From positions 35,067 through 99,066 of the forward strand of contig JACCEP010000015.1 of assembly GCA_013416395.1 (NCBI GenBank): 64,000 nt of DNA. The letters run 5' to 3'. The stretch's first letter is position 1, and each line of letters begins with the position of its first letter. This DNA is from Alcaligenaceae bacterium (GTDB lineage Bacteria; Pseudomonadota; Gammaproteobacteria; Burkholderiales; Burkholderiaceae_B). The translations under genes and the position numbers were made by a program. Below are positions 1 to 11,702 of the stretch, in pieces. The notes beneath the pieces were generated by a model, which did no database searches, was not told the DNA's origin, and saw only the letters and a program-made list of their open reading frames with translations.

Positions 1-996
1 ATTTTCGCCTCCGCAGCCATGGCAGCCATGTCCGGATCGAGTACAGCCTCAGCCGCAACATTATCTATGATGGCGGTACCACAGATGGTTAAACGGGGTT
101 ATTCCCGCAGTCTGGCTACCGGAGTCGTCGCTGTGGCGGGCACGCTGGCCATCATGATTCCGCCCAGCATCGCATTCGTGCTATATGGAATCATTACAGA
201 AACGTCAATCGGTAAGTTGCTAATCGCAGGGATTATTCCGGGGACAATCACAGCCGCCATGTACTGCATTGGCATTATTTCCTGGAGCAGAGTGTCGCCC
301 CACAGCATGCCGCCATCGACAAATATGTATTCCTGGAAGGAGCGATTTAGCACACTACGCAACCTCTGGCCGTTCCTTATCTTGGCGGTGATTGTCGTAG
401 GCTCAATGTACGCTGGCCTGGCCACTCCGACCGAAGCGGCCGCTTTCGGTGCCTTCGGTGCCTTTGTAATTCCGCTGCTCATGGGCCGCATGAGCAAAGA
501 CGCCTTCCAGACTTCAATCCTTAAGACGATCGAATCAACGACCATGATTTTCGCCATCATCATCGGTGCAATGATCTTTGGCTATTTTTTGACAATTACC
601 GAATCGACCCAAAACCTTATCCGATATATCGGAGACTTAAACGTAAATCGGTGGGTAATCATGGGGCTGATCGTTGTGCTCTATCTGCTGCTGGGCTGCA
701 TTATGGATCAGGTCGCCATCATTCTGGTGACATTGCCGCTGGTATTTCCTCTCGTGACGAGCCTGGGGTTTGATCCGATCTGGTTTGGCGTCATCTGCAC
801 AAAGACGGCTGAAATTGGCATGGCAACGCCACCCGTCGGTATGAATGCCTACGTGGTGAGTGCAACCACAAAGGTTCCACTAGAAGAAGTATTTCGCGGT
901 GCCGCTCCCCTTATTGGGATCGACCTACTGACTCTGCTGCTATTGCTGGCGTTCCCGGCGTTGTCTACCTGGCTACCGTCCACCATGATCCAATAG
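1..996 (+). CDS. dctM: TRAP transporter large permease (DctM family), 5' end missing
   Basis: The inner-membrane permease of a tripartite ATP-independent periplasmic transporter, which drives uptake of organic acids with an ion gradient. The reading frame is open from base 1, so the gene starts outside the window; about 331 residues are visible against roughly 425-430 for the family. The family hallmarks AAMSGSSTASAAT near the start and GTLAIMIPPSIAFVLYGI shortly after are clear, followed by repeated hydrophobic segments and the late motif EIGMATPPVGMNAYVV. The CoA-transferase gene follows after 12 bases, implying one transcript. The matching binding protein lies at 4028-5071 on the other strand; the small DctQ subunit is presumably upstream of the window. 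Substrate unknown; the neighbours suggest an acid activated to a CoA thioester. Confidence 0.93.
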   Translation: MFASAAMAAMSGSSTASAATLSMMAVPQMVKRGYSRSLATGVVAVAGTLAIMIPPSIAFVLYGIITETSIGKLLIAGIIPGTITAAMYCIGIISWSRVSPHSMPPSTNMYSWKERFSTLRNLWPFLILAVIVVGSMYAGLATPTEAAAFGAFGAFVIPLLMGRMSKDAFQTSILKTIESTTMIFAIIIGAMIFGYFLTITESTQNLIRYIGDLNVNRWVIMGLIVVLYLLLGCIMDQVAIILVTLPLVFPLVTSLGFDPIWFGVICTKTAEIGMATPPVGMNAYVVSATTKVPLEEVFRGAAPLIGIDLLTLLLLLAFPALSTWLPSTMIQ

Positions 997-1008
997 GAGA
1001 AATCAACT

Positions 1009-2265
1009 GTGTCTCAACTGCCTGATGACCGCCACGTTCTACAAACGGAGGACGGCTTTTCGAATCCACTTGAAGGTATCCATGTTCTCGATTTGAGTCA
1101 CGTCCAGGCTGGCCCGATATGCGGCATGATGTTGGCGGATATGGGTGCTGAAGTGATCAAGGTTGAAGCTTTGTCGGGCGATATGTATCGTCACCCCATA
1201 GAAGGTGCTTATTTTCAGAACTTTAACCGCAACAAACGTGACATTGCGCTTGACCTCAAGTCTGCGGAAGGCCGGCAGATCGCGCTCAAGCTGGCTGAGA
1301 GAGCCGACATCCTGCTCGAAAACTATCTGCCCGGGGCATTGCAGCGACTTGGTCTGGGATATGAAACCGTGCGCAAAGCAAACCCGTCTATTATTTATGG
1401 GTCTATTTCAGGCTTCGGGCAGACGGGGCCCTGGCGCACACGTCCTGCTTTTGACCCGATAGTACAAGCCATTTCGGGCTGCATGGACGCCACAGGCGAA
1501 CCTGGCCGGCCGCCTGTGCGTACCCGTGCGGCCATGATTGACTATTGCTCGGGTACCACAATGGCTTTTGCCATTGCTGCAGCGCTCGTCCGACGTGCAA
1601 GAACGGGAGCTGGGGAACACATTGACATTGCGCTAATGGATATCGCCTTGTATGCGATGAGCCCATACGTGACGCATTTCCGCAAACGTGGAAGGGTCTT
1701 TCCCCGCACTGGTTCCGCACATCCTGCAGTCGTGCCGAATCAGAACTTCAAGGTTTGTGATGGCTACATCTATATAGCTGCCACCTCTGATCAGATGTGG
1801 GAAAACCTCTGCCGTGTTCTCCATCTCGAGCAGATCGGGGCGGATTCTCGGTTCAAATCCCGAGCCCTCCGTACACAGAATTCCGCAGTGCTCATCAAGG
1901 CCATCAGCCCGGCGATTGAAGCGCTGGAGGGGCGAGAACTTGAAGCTCAGTTGCTCGAAGCGGGCGTGCCCTGTGGCAGGGTGCGCTCAGTGGCCGAGCT
2001 TTTTGATGATGCGTATATCGAAACGCGCGGCATGCTTGAGCAATCCATACACCCCGATTTGGGAGTGCTGGAAACCTTCAAAACCCCTATACGCTTGTCG
2101 GGCAAGTCTTCCCCATTGCGCAATCGCGCTCCATTGCTTGGCGAGCACACGGATGAAATCCTGCTCGAGTTGGGCTACAGCACCGAAAAGATCGAAGAAA
2201 TGCTCACAAAGGGCGTGATCATGGGCCCTCTGGGAACCGCAAAATCTGGAAAACCTGCACCATGA
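1009..2265 (+). CDS. Class III (CaiB/BaiF) CoA-transferase
   Basis: Probably transfers CoA between carboxylic acids in the cytoplasm, activating a substrate for beta-oxidation-like breakdown. The 418-residue length fits the family. The N-terminal GIHVLDLSHVQAGPICGMML, the GAEVIKVE motif, NRNKRDIALDLKS and YGSISGFGQTGPW are all typical of family III; the aspartate in AFDPIVQA and its surroundings match the catalytic region. Start is GTG with AGGAGA about 8 bases upstream. It lies 12 bases after the TRAP permease and 7 bases before an enoyl-CoA hydratase, so the three look co-transcribed. The substrate cannot be deduced; CaiB, formyl-CoA and mesaconyl/citramalate-type transferases all share this fold. 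Confidence 0.93.
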   Translation: MSQLPDDRHVLQTEDGFSNPLEGIHVLDLSHVQAGPICGMMLADMGAEVIKVEALSGDMYRHPIEGAYFQNFNRNKRDIALDLKSAEGRQIALKLAERADILLENYLPGALQRLGLGYETVRKANPSIIYGSISGFGQTGPWRTRPAFDPIVQAISGCMDATGEPGRPPVRTRAAMIDYCSGTTMAFAIAAALVRRARTGAGEHIDIALMDIALYAMSPYVTHFRKRGRVFPRTGSAHPAVVPNQNFKVCDGYIYIAATSDQMWENLCRVLHLEQIGADSRFKSRALRTQNSAVLIKAISPAIEALEGRELEAQLLEAGVPCGRVRSVAELFDDAYIETRGMLEQSIHPDLGVLETFKTPIRLSGKSSPLRNRAPLLGEHTDEILLELGYSTEKIEEMLTKGVIMGPLGTAKSGKPAP

Positions 2266-2272
2266 GGACGTC

Positions 2273-3061
2273 ATGAACGAAAAAAGCGTAATTCTAAGCA
2301 AAGACGGGCATGTTGGATTGTTGACTCTTAATCGGCCAGAAAAATTAAATGCCATTGATCAAAGCATGCGGGTTGAGCTCTCTCAAGCTTTACAGGCTGC
2401 ACAAGACGATAATGGTACGCGCGTTCTGATTATTACCGGTGCAGGCAAAGGTTTTTGCTCCGGCGCCGATCTGTCACAACGAAAGGCTGCTCACGCTGGA
2501 CAAGAACCTGGAAGGCAGGAAAAATTACGCCTGGTTGGCGAATTCATTCTGGCATTTGAAAATATCAATAAGCCAGTAATCGCCGCTGTCAACGGCGTCG
2601 CAGCTGGGGTTGGGCTATCGTTAGCCCTTGCCTGTGATCTGCGCATCGCTAGCACACTGGCGCGCTTTAGCGCCATCTGGACCAAACGTGGTTTGATCCC
2701 CGATGGCGGTGCAACCTTGCTGCTGCCATCAATCGTGGGGCTAGAGAAAGCGCTGGAGCTCACACTGACAGCTGATGTGCTGGACGCGGCCGAAGCTGAG
2801 CGGATCAAACTTGTTTCTCGTGTCGTATCTGCCGAGAACTTATTGGAAGAAACGATGCGGCTCGCCCGACACATTGCTTCACTTCCACCAATAGCAATCG
2901 AACTGACCAAGCGCGTCATGCTGCAAAAGGCCAGGGAACAGACGAAAGCTCAGCTATTGTTCGAAACCTACGCCCAAAATCTGTGCAGGGAGACAAACGA
3001 CCACCGTGAGGCGGTCAAGGCCTTTCTTGAAAAGCGCGACGCTATCTTCACAGGTACGTGA
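2273..3061 (+). CDS. Enoyl-CoA hydratase/isomerase family protein
   Basis: A crotonase-fold enzyme of 262 residues that acts on an acyl-CoA, most likely adding water to a 2-enoyl-CoA. The oxyanion-hole stretch TGAGKGFCSGADLS (about 60-75) and the helix AAVNGVAAGVGLSLALACDLRIAS are clear. In the position of the usual PEGG catalytic glutamate the sequence reads IPDGGATLLLP, so an aspartate sits there and classical hydratase activity is uncertain. It starts with ATG 7 bases after the CoA-transferase stop, with AGGACG upstream, and closes the plus-strand operon. A second crotonase gene is convergent with it 43 bases on. Confidence 0.92.
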   Translation: MNEKSVILSKDGHVGLLTLNRPEKLNAIDQSMRVELSQALQAAQDDNGTRVLIITGAGKGFCSGADLSQRKAAHAGQEPGRQEKLRLVGEFILAFENINKPVIAAVNGVAAGVGLSLALACDLRIASTLARFSAIWTKRGLIPDGGATLLLPSIVGLEKALELTLTADVLDAAEAERIKLVSRVVSAENLLEETMRLARHIASLPPIAIELTKRVMLQKAREQTKAQLLFETYAQNLCRETNDHREAVKAFLEKRDAIFTGT

Positions 3062-3104
3062 TGGGTTTCAGATGCCGTGCCCGACGGAATGCAATGGCCC
3101 ACGT

Positions 3105-3917
3105 TCACCGATGTTCAAAGCGTGGTGGGCGCTTTTCAGTAAAAGCCAGAACTGCTTCGTGCTGATCATGCGTACTTTGCACCAATGCCTGGGCGCTGGC
3201 AGCGAAATCCAAGGCGACAGGAAGCGTCATCTGGTGCGAATCTCGAAATAGACGTTTGGTTAGCCTTAGCGAATGCGTGGGATGACTTGCGATCCTTCTG
3301 GCCATTGCCAGTGCCTCGTCCATGAGCGCGTCATCATCAACAAGCTTTGACACCAGCCCAATTCGCGCTGCTTCCTGTGCATCGATGAAATCTGCAGTAA
3401 ATGCCATTTCATACGCTTTGGATGTTCCAACTGCACGCGGCAAGAACCAGGCTCCTCCATCGCCAGGTATAAGGCCAACACGCAAAAAATTTTCTGCAAA
3501 CTTCGCACTCCGCGCAGCAATACGAATATCGCACATTAATGAAAGATCACAACCAGCCCCAGTAGCGGCACCGTTCACTGCAGCAATCGTCGGCACTTCC
3601 AGGTTATACATAGCCAAAGGAATTCGCTGTATTCCAGACTCGTAATCGCGCCTGGTTTCCGCCGGAGTCCGATCGCGCTCAACTCCTCGCTTCTTCATAT
3701 CCTTGACGTTTCCTCCCGAACAAAAACCCTTGCCGGAGCCCGTAACGATGACACAGCGAATCGAAAGATCCTCATTGATGCGATGCGCATGGTCTACGAT
3801 TTCGTCAACCATACGTGCCGAAATGGCATTTCGCGTTTCTGGCTCATTAAGCGTCAGGATGACGACACCTGCATCGCACTGATAAAGGACTGAATCGGGC
3901 ATGTTGAAAAGCCTCAT
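3105..3917 (-). CDS. Enoyl-CoA hydratase/isomerase family protein (second paralogue)
   Basis: A 270-residue crotonase-fold protein on the minus strand, paralogous to but clearly different from the one at 2273-3061. It has TGSGKGFCSGGNVKDM for the CoA pocket and oxyanion hole and AAVNGAATGAGCDLSLMCDIRIA. Where a catalytic glutamate is usual it reads LIPGDGGAWFLPRAVG, again lacking the glutamate. It sits between the convergent paralogue and the TRAP binding protein, and 110 bases separate it from the latter's stop. It may be transcribed with dctP in one minus-strand unit. Expected to serve the same catabolic route as the CoA-transferase. First 5 residues (MRLFN) may not be translated because a second ATG (MPDSV) follows. 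Confidence 0.9.
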   Translation of the reverse strand: MRLFNMPDSVLYQCDAGVVILTLNEPETRNAISARMVDEIVDHAHRINEDLSIRCVIVTGSGKGFCSGGNVKDMKKRGVERDRTPAETRRDYESGIQRIPLAMYNLEVPTIAAVNGAATGAGCDLSLMCDIRIAARSAKFAENFLRVGLIPGDGGAWFLPRAVGTSKAYEMAFTADFIDAQEAARIGLVSKLVDDDALMDEALAMARRIASHPTHSLRLTKRLFRDSHQMTLPVALDFAASAQALVQSTHDQHEAVLAFTEKRPPRFEHR

Positions 3918-4027
3918 AAGCGGTTGTTATGGCAATAACGACTCACGGGTTCTTATGCCATCTACGTTTCGACGAGAAAAATCAATTTCGAAACCAACGA
4001 TCAACAACCCGAATACCGAATACAAAT

Positions 4028-5071
4028 TTATTTGACGACGCGTGCAACCTCAGACTTGTACTGTGTAACAACGTTGCGTATTTTTGTGAACCCGCGTTTT
4101 TCCATTTCGGCGATATATTCGTCGGTCAGGCCGTCGAGTTTTTGCGCCCATGTTTTCTGCTGCTCTGGCGTCAAGTCGTAGATCTGGATGCCCTGCTCTT
4201 TGAACTCTTTGCGTACAGTGTCCTGTTGCTGATCCCAACTGACCCCAGCAATATTCGCAATATCATGAGACGCTTTTTCAATTGCCGCCTGATATTCTTT
4301 TGGCAGTTTTTCCCAGGTTTTCTGGTTAATAATCATTGCGTCGGGGTAGCCACCTGCTCGCATACCAAAGGTAATATACTTAAGCAGATCATTTAGATGG
4401 TAGGCTTTGATGCTGGGGTAGTTGAAGACTACGCCATTTACGACACCACGCTGTACCGCCTCGTAGGTTTCCGACGCAGGGATGCTTACGGGAATAATGC
4501 CGTAGCGCTTTGCAATGTTGTCGAACAGGCCGCCGGCGGTTTTGAGCTTTAGACCGGACATATCCTCCAATTTACGAACTGGCTTATCTGTCGTTGCAAC
4601 GTTGTAACTCCCAGTTGTGTTGCCCTCAAGCGCATGGACACCATATTGCTTGAACTCTTCCTGAAGCTCAGGGACATTTTCCAGCATCCATTGATAAATG
4701 GTGGAGCCCTCTGTTCCGGTTGTCCAAAGCGGCAGGACGATAGTATTGTTATAAGGCAACTGACCGGCAAAGTAAGTAATATGAATCTGGCAAATATCGG
4801 CGATTCCTCTGCCGCATACAGATAGCATGTCTTTGGCCTTGCCCAATTGTTCAGCGGGAAAGTAAGAAACCTCAACCTTTTTACCCAAAGACTTTTCAAT
4901 TTCAGCTATAAACTTCTCGGCCAGAACCTCCGAAGGATGGCCCATTGGAAACGGGCTGGCAAATTTCAGTTTTATGGTTTCGGCTGCATGAGTTTGCCCA
5001 ACAGCCGCGAACAACAAGCCTGTGGTCGCCAGGGCAGTAAGCAAAGTCGAGAGCTTTAAAAACGTACGCAT
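4028..5071 (-). CDS. dctP: TRAP transporter substrate-binding protein (DctP family)
   Basis: The periplasmic solute receptor of the TRAP system. The chosen start gives 347 residues with a clean signal peptide, MRTFLKLSTLLTALATTG... ending near THA-AE, and GGAGA lies 7 bases upstream; an in-frame ATG 48 bases earlier would put a polar stretch before the signal. Recognisable DctP motifs are LKFASPFPMGHP at the mature N terminus, GLKLKTAG (with the family's conserved region for carboxylate recognition), and the YEAVQRGVVNGV segment. It belongs functionally with the permease at 1-996 even though it is on the opposite strand. Ligand not predictable from the sequence. Confidence 0.92.
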   Translation of the reverse strand: MRTFLKLSTLLTALATTGLLFAAVGQTHAAETIKLKFASPFPMGHPSEVLAEKFIAEIEKSLGKKVEVSYFPAEQLGKAKDMLSVCGRGIADICQIHITYFAGQLPYNNTIVLPLWTTGTEGSTIYQWMLENVPELQEEFKQYGVHALEGNTTGSYNVATTDKPVRKLEDMSGLKLKTAGGLFDNIAKRYGIIPVSIPASETYEAVQRGVVNGVVFNYPSIKAYHLNDLLKYITFGMRAGGYPDAMIINQKTWEKLPKEYQAAIEKASHDIANIAGVSWDQQQDTVRKEFKEQGIQIYDLTPEQQKTWAQKLDGLTDEYIAEMEKRGFTKIRNVVTQYKSEVARVVK

Positions 5072-5276
5072 AGCACTGTCTCCAATTTTTCCCGTGCCGA
5101 CCATACGGCGATTTGGCACGGATTTTCTGAAAGCTCAGTTTTGGGCGAGTTATCGTCGTTTCCAAACCCCGCTGCCAACGAGCTGGTAGGGATACACAAC
5201 AATTATTCTCTGTCCGTCTTTTGACCGCCATACGATTGTTTCGGTATTCGAAATTGTGTTCGCCCCGCCGATATCG

Positions 5277-5471
5277 TCACCACGTTTGCCAGCGTTGCAT
5301 ATGCTTCAACATATGAATCTTCTCGTTCGGCGGCTTACTATCCTCTATAATTTCGGTTTTACGCGTGTCGGCCCATAGCACGGCCTCCCGTCTGGTTGAG
5401 TACACCTTGCTGTCACGGACATCTTTGGGCTTGAACCAGACGCGATACCCGGGCTGGTCACACCAACCCAC
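5277..5471 (-). pseudogene. Possible remnant of a tyrosine recombinase N-terminal domain
   Basis: A 64-codon open frame whose middle, GYRVWFKPKDVRDSKVYS followed by TRREAVLWADTRKTEI, resembles the arm-binding N-terminal domain of phage/island integrases (pattern: basic strand, SK-x-F/Y-x-T, then A-x-x-WA-x-x-x-E-x-E/I). No core-binding or catalytic domain follows: the frame stops after residue 64. It lies in the 420-base gap between dctP and dapC, at the edge of the accessory catabolic block, which is where an island integrase could be expected. The resemblance is read by eye; a chance open frame remains quite possible. The rest of the gap 5072-5491 shows nothing else, but must hold the promoters of dctP and dapC. 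Confidence 0.3.
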
Positions 5472-5491
5472 AGCAGCACCCGACGGCCACC

Positions 5492-6691
5492 ATGAACCCT
5501 CGTCTACGCGCCTTGCACCCCTACCCGTTTGCCAAACTTCGGGAGCTGCTTGCGCAAGCAGGCTCGCCGCCCGCTGGGCGAGACGCCATCAATCTTTCGA
5601 TTGGCGAACCACGGCACGCTACGCCTTCCCTTATTACAGACGCGCTTAAAAACGCCACCGCCGGGCTGGCGGCATACCCGCCCACCAAAGGCGATGCTGC
5701 CTTACGTCTTACCATCGCCAGCTGGCTGGCAAAACGCTACGGCATACCGCAACCAGACTCTGACACGCAGGTGCTGCCGGTGCTGGGTTCTCGCGAGGCG
5801 TTGTTTGCCTTTGCCCAAACTGTCATCGACCCTGGCGCGGGCGCTCTGGTGGTATGCCCTAACCCGTTTTATCAAATATACGAAGGCGCAGCGCTACTGG
5901 CTGGCGCTACGCCTTATTACGTCAATGCCGATGCCGCTCACGGTTTTGGCTGTGACTGGGCCAGTGTTCCCGCCGACGTGTGGCGCAACACGGCTCTGCT
6001 GTATGTATGTTCACCCGGTAATCCCGCAGGCAATGTCATGTCGCTCGATGACTGGCGTACGCTGTTCACGCTCTCCGATGAGTTTGGCTTCGTCATTGCT
6101 TCTGACGAATGCTATTCTGAAATTTATCTCGACGAAGAGTGCGCGCCACTTGGCGGCCTTGAAGCGGCCAGCAAGCTGGGGCGCACTAACTACCGCAACC
6201 TGGTGTGCTTTTCCAGCCTGTCAAAACGCTCCAATGTGCCCGGTCTGCGTTCTGGCTTTGTGGCGGGCGACGCGCAACTGATTGAAGCATTTTTGCTGTA
6301 TCGCACCTACCATGGCAGTGCTATGAGCGCCGTGGTGTCTGCCGCCAGTGTGGCGGCCTGGGGCGATGAAGACCATGTTGTTGAAAACCGTCGGCTTTAT
6401 CGCGCAAAATTCGATGCCGTGCTGCCCCTGCTAAGCCCCGCACTTGATGTTACCCGACCTGACGCCTCATTTTATTTATGGGCGGCGACACCCGGCAGCG
6501 ACACCGAGTTTGTGCGTCAGTTGTACGCCGCTACCGGCGTCACTGCCCTGCCCGGCAGCTTTCTTGGGCGCGAGGCGCAGGGTGTCAACCCCGGCGTGGG
6601 CCGCGTCCGTATTGCGCTCGTGGCGCCATTGGCACAGTGTGTCGAAGCGGCCGAACGTATTGCTTTCTTTGTGCACCAAAACCGTGCGTAG
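5492..6691 (+). CDS. dapC: Succinyldiaminopimelate transaminase
   Basis: A fold-type I PLP aminotransferase of 399 residues that converts N-succinyl-2-amino-6-ketopimelate to N-succinyl-LL-diaminopimelate in lysine and peptidoglycan precursor synthesis. Typical DapC features are the opening MNPRLRALHPYPFAKLRELL, the INLSIGEPRH substrate loop, CSPGNPAGNVMS, ASDECYSEIYL, and the PLP-lysine motif SSLSKRSNVPGLRSGF. It is followed by dapD and dapE, the preceding and following steps of the same pathway, which fixes the specificity. No convincing Shine-Dalgarno sequence precedes the ATG. The 108 bases between dapC and dapD contain no gene. Confidence 0.95.
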   Translation: MNPRLRALHPYPFAKLRELLAQAGSPPAGRDAINLSIGEPRHATPSLITDALKNATAGLAAYPPTKGDAALRLTIASWLAKRYGIPQPDSDTQVLPVLGSREALFAFAQTVIDPGAGALVVCPNPFYQIYEGAALLAGATPYYVNADAAHGFGCDWASVPADVWRNTALLYVCSPGNPAGNVMSLDDWRTLFTLSDEFGFVIASDECYSEIYLDEECAPLGGLEAASKLGRTNYRNLVCFSSLSKRSNVPGLRSGFVAGDAQLIEAFLLYRTYHGSAMSAVVSAASVAAWGDEDHVVENRRLYRAKFDAVLPLLSPALDVTRPDASFYLWAATPGSDTEFVRQLYAATGVTALPGSFLGREAQGVNPGVGRVRIALVAPLAQCVEAAERIAFFVHQNRA

Positions 6692-6799
6692 TACGGGCCA
6701 TAAAGCCCCTGCGCCAATCCGCTGGCAGCCCGCGTGCAGACAAAATCTGTCGTCGCAGGCGACCAGCCCTTTTTCTTAACATTTATGCAGCATCTGCCT

Positions 6800-7621
6800 A
6801 TGAAATCTGACTTGCAAAGCATCATCGAAACCGCGTGGGATATTCGCAACGAGCTAACCCCTGTATCCGGCCACGCCGACATCTATCACGCCGTCCAGGA
6901 AACACTGGTCGCGCTGGATCGCGGAAAGCTTCGCGTAGCTGAAAAGCGCGAAGGTGACTGGGTTGTGCATCAGTGGGTTAAAAAGGCCGTCTTGCTGTCG
7001 TTCAGGCTGCAAAAAAACGGCGTAACAGGCTCCGGCCCCCTGCAGTTCTACGATAAAGTGCCGACCAAGTTTGAGGCCTATACTGCGCAACAGTTTGCCG
7101 ACGAAGGCTTTCGTGTTGTGCCGCCGGCAGTCGCCCGGCGCGGCGCATATATTGGCAAAAATGTGGTGCTCATGCCGTCGTACATCAATATTGGCGCCTA
7201 CGTCGACGACGGTTCCATGATTGACACCTGGGCCACAGTGGGTTCGTGCGCACAGATCGGTAAAAACGTTCATTTGTCTGGTGGTGTTGGCATAGGCGGC
7301 GTACTAGAGCCGCTGCAGGCCAACCCCACCATTATCGAAGACAACTGCTTTATCGGTGCCCGCTCTGAAGTGGTAGAAGGCGTAATCGTTGAAGAAAACT
7401 CCGTGCTCGCCATGGGGGTGTTTTTATCCCAAAGTACCAAAATCTACGATCGTGAAACCGGTGTCATTACCTATGGGCGCGTGCCTTCGGGGTCGGTCGT
7501 AGTACCAGGCTCACTACCTGCTGCCGACGGTTCGCATAGTCTGGCCTGCGCCGTTATCGTAAAACGCGTCGATGCGAAAACCCGTGCCAAAACCAGTATT
7601 AATGATTTGTTGAGGGCTTAA
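6800..7621 (+). CDS. dapD: 2,3,4,5-tetrahydropyridine-2,6-dicarboxylate N-succinyltransferase
   Basis: Succinylates tetrahydrodipicolinate in the lysine/diaminopimelate pathway. The protein is a left-handed beta-helix acyltransferase; hexapeptide-type turns run through [34 protein letters not shown] and the [13 protein letters not shown] region. From the chosen ATG the product is 273 residues, matching the usual 274, and starts [20 protein letters not shown] after the Met as in other DapD proteins. The frame is open upstream (ATGs at 6734 and 6785) but those residues are not family-like. The stop overlaps the dapE start by one base (TAATG), implying coupled translation. Confidence 0.95.
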   Translation: MKSDLQSIIETAWDIRNELTPVSGHADIYHAVQETLVALDRGKLRVAEKREGDWVVHQWVKKAVLLSFRLQKNGVTGSGPLQFYDKVPTKFEAYTAQQFADEGFRVVPPAVARRGAYIGKNVVLMPSYINIGAYVDDGSMIDTWATVGSCAQIGKNVHLSGGVGIGGVLEPLQANPTIIEDNCFIGARSEVVEGVIVEENSVLAMGVFLSQSTKIYDRETGVITYGRVPSGSVVVPGSLPAADGSHSLACAVIVKRVDAKTRAKTSINDLLRA

Positions 7622-8760
7622 TGTCTGATTCTGCTGTACTTGACCTGGCCCGCGACCTGATCGCCCGGCCGTCTGTCACCCCCGACGACCAAGGTTGCCA
7701 GGCGCTGCTGATCCAACGCCTGGAAGCCATGGGCTTTGAGTGTGAAACACTGATTTTTGACGATGTCACCAATTTGTGGGCACGGCGCGGCCACACCAGC
7801 CCACTGCTGGTGTTTGCAGGCCATACTGACGTAGTCCCCCCGGGGCCACTCGATCGTTGGCGTAGCGATCCTTTCGTGCCCACTGAGCGCGATGGTGTGC
7901 TTTATGGACGCGGCGCAGCTGATATGAAAAGCTCAATTGCCGCGTTCGTTGTGGCCGTTGAAGAATTCGTAGCCAGCCACGCTGACCACACCGGCTCGAT
8001 TGCCTTACTGATCACGTCTGATGAAGAAGGCCCCTCAATCAACGGCACGATCAAGGTCTGTGAAACGCTGACGCGCCGCGGCACACGGTTCGATTACTGC
8101 ATTGTTGGTGAACCCACCTCATCTGAAACGCTGGGCGATACCGTCAAAAACGGCAGGCGGGGTTCATTGTCGGGCCAACTGGTGGTCAAGGGAAAGCAAG
8201 GGCATGTGGCTTACCCGCATTTGGCACGTAACCCCATCCACATGCTGGCCCCTGCCCTGGCTGAGCTCGCTGCGCAAACCTGGGATGAAGGCAATGCGTA
8301 CTTTCCGGCCACTACGTTTCAGGTGTCCAATTTACACTCGGGTACCGGAGCAACCAATGTGGTGCCCGGTACGGCGACCATAGACTTCAACTTCCGTTTT
8401 TCAACGGCCAGCAAGCCTGAAACGCTAAAACAAAGCACGGAAGCAATTTTAAGCAAGCATAATCTGGACTATGATCTGGTCTGGACGCTGGGCGGTGAGC
8501 CATTTTTAACGCCTCCGGGTGAACTCAGCGCGGCACTGACTCAGGCCATTCTCGAAGAAACCGGCGTGCAGACGCAGCTGTCCACGACAGGCGGCACGTC
8601 TGACGGGCGTTTTATTGCACGTATGTGCCCGCAGGTTGTCGAGTTTGGCCCCATCAATGCCAGCATTCATCAAATAAACGAACACGTTCGGGTCGATACC
8701 CTCGAACCTCTCAAAAACATTTACCGACGCACGCTGCAACACCTCTTGGGCGTGCGCTAA
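7621..8760 (+). CDS. dapE: Succinyl-diaminopimelate desuccinylase
   Basis: A dinuclear zinc M20 peptidase-family hydrolase of 379 residues that removes succinate from N-succinyl-LL-diaminopimelate. Metal-binding and catalytic motifs are visible: [11 protein letters not shown] (first His and catalytic Asp, about 65-75), [15 protein letters not shown] (bridging Asp), [12 protein letters not shown] (catalytic and ligand glutamates), [12 protein letters not shown], and near the end the ligand His in [15 protein letters not shown]. It starts on the A of the dapD stop. With dapC and dapD it makes the succinylase branch of lysine synthesis complete in three adjacent genes. Confidence 0.96.
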   Translation: MSDSAVLDLARDLIARPSVTPDDQGCQALLIQRLEAMGFECETLIFDDVTNLWARRGHTSPLLVFAGHTDVVPPGPLDRWRSDPFVPTERDGVLYGRGAADMKSSIAAFVVAVEEFVASHADHTGSIALLITSDEEGPSINGTIKVCETLTRRGTRFDYCIVGEPTSSETLGDTVKNGRRGSLSGQLVVKGKQGHVAYPHLARNPIHMLAPALAELAAQTWDEGNAYFPATTFQVSNLHSGTGATNVVPGTATIDFNFRFSTASKPETLKQSTEAILSKHNLDYDLVWTLGGEPFLTPPGELSAALTQAILEETGVQTQLSTTGGTSDGRFIARMCPQVVEFGPINASIHQINEHVRVDTLEPLKNIYRRTLQHLLGVR

Positions 8761-8774
8761 TTATTGGAACCAAC

Positions 8775-9667
8775 ATGCACGATTCCGCTTACCAGGCACT
8801 TTTGACGCTGCGTGATCTTTTGCGGTACGCCGTCAGTCAGTTCAACGTCGCCCGGCTGTCGTTTGGCCACGGCAGTGATAACGCCTGGGACGAGGCGGCT
8901 TACTTGCTGCTACACACACTCAACCTACCGCTCGATACGCTAGAACCATTTCTTGATGCACGGGTACTGCCCGAAGAGCGCGAGCGCTTTCTCAAGCTGC
9001 TCGATCGCCGCATCAATGAGCGTATTCCGGCGGCCTATCTTACGGGTGAGGCCTGGCTGCAGGGGCACCGTTTTGTGGTCAATTCCAGCGTTATCATTCC
9101 ACGCTCCCCCATTTCAGAGCTGCTTGCAGAAGGTTTGAGCCCGTGGGTGCCCGATGCCGACAATGTCGATTACGTGCTTGATCTGTGCACGGGTTCGGGT
9201 TGTCTGGCCGTTTTGTCAGCGCTGGCCTTTCCCAATGCCCAGGTCGATGCTGTCGATCTGTCTGAACGTGCGCTTGAGGTGGCCGACCAGAACATTGAAC
9301 TGTCAGGTCTAGATGGCCGCATCACCACGCATTGCAGCGATCTCTTTGATCAGTTGCCCCAATGCGAGTACAACCTCATTGTCTGCAACCCGCCGTATGT
9401 CAACACGCAGTCTATGGAAAACCTGCCGGCGGAGTATAGGCATGAGCCTACCGAGGCATTGGCTGGGGGTGAGGACGGCATGGAGCTGATCCGACGCCTT
9501 CTTGTCCAGGTGACCGATTACCTGGCACCGGACGGCGTGCTGGTACTGGAAATCGGCAATGAGTATGAAAACTTCGTGGCTGCTTTCCCGCATCTGGAGC
9601 CTATTTGGCTTAGTACGGCCAACGCAGAAGACCAAATTCTGCTGCTAACGCGGGATCAATTAGAGTC

Positions 9668-9671
<4 letters not shown>
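8775..9671 (+). CDS. prmB: 50S ribosomal protein L3 N5-glutamine methyltransferase
   Basis: A SAM-dependent methyltransferase of 298 residues of the HemK/PrmA-like family that methylates a glutamine of ribosomal protein L3. It has the PrmB-type N-terminal helical domain (LRYAVSQFNVARLSFGHG), the SAM motif LDLCTGSGCLAVLSALAF and the glutamine-binding NPPYVNTQSM. NPPY defines the N5-glutamine methyltransferases; the N-terminal sequence favours PrmB over the release-factor enzyme PrmC. The ATG at 8775, 14 bases after dapE, is preferred over upstream in-frame starts because these lie inside dapE. The TGA overlaps the GTG start of the next gene by 4 bases. Confidence 0.93.
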
Positions 9672-11617
<1,946 letters not shown>

Positions 11618-11702
11618 GGGTTGCTGGCGCCGTCGCGCCCGCGATCATTCTGGCTTCAACTGCTAGTTTTTCTTGACCCGTATAGCGGCCCACCTTATTA
11701 TT

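Noticed and set aside
99..563. 154-residue minus-strand open frame
   Set aside because: Lies wholly opposite the TRAP permease gene and shows no family features.
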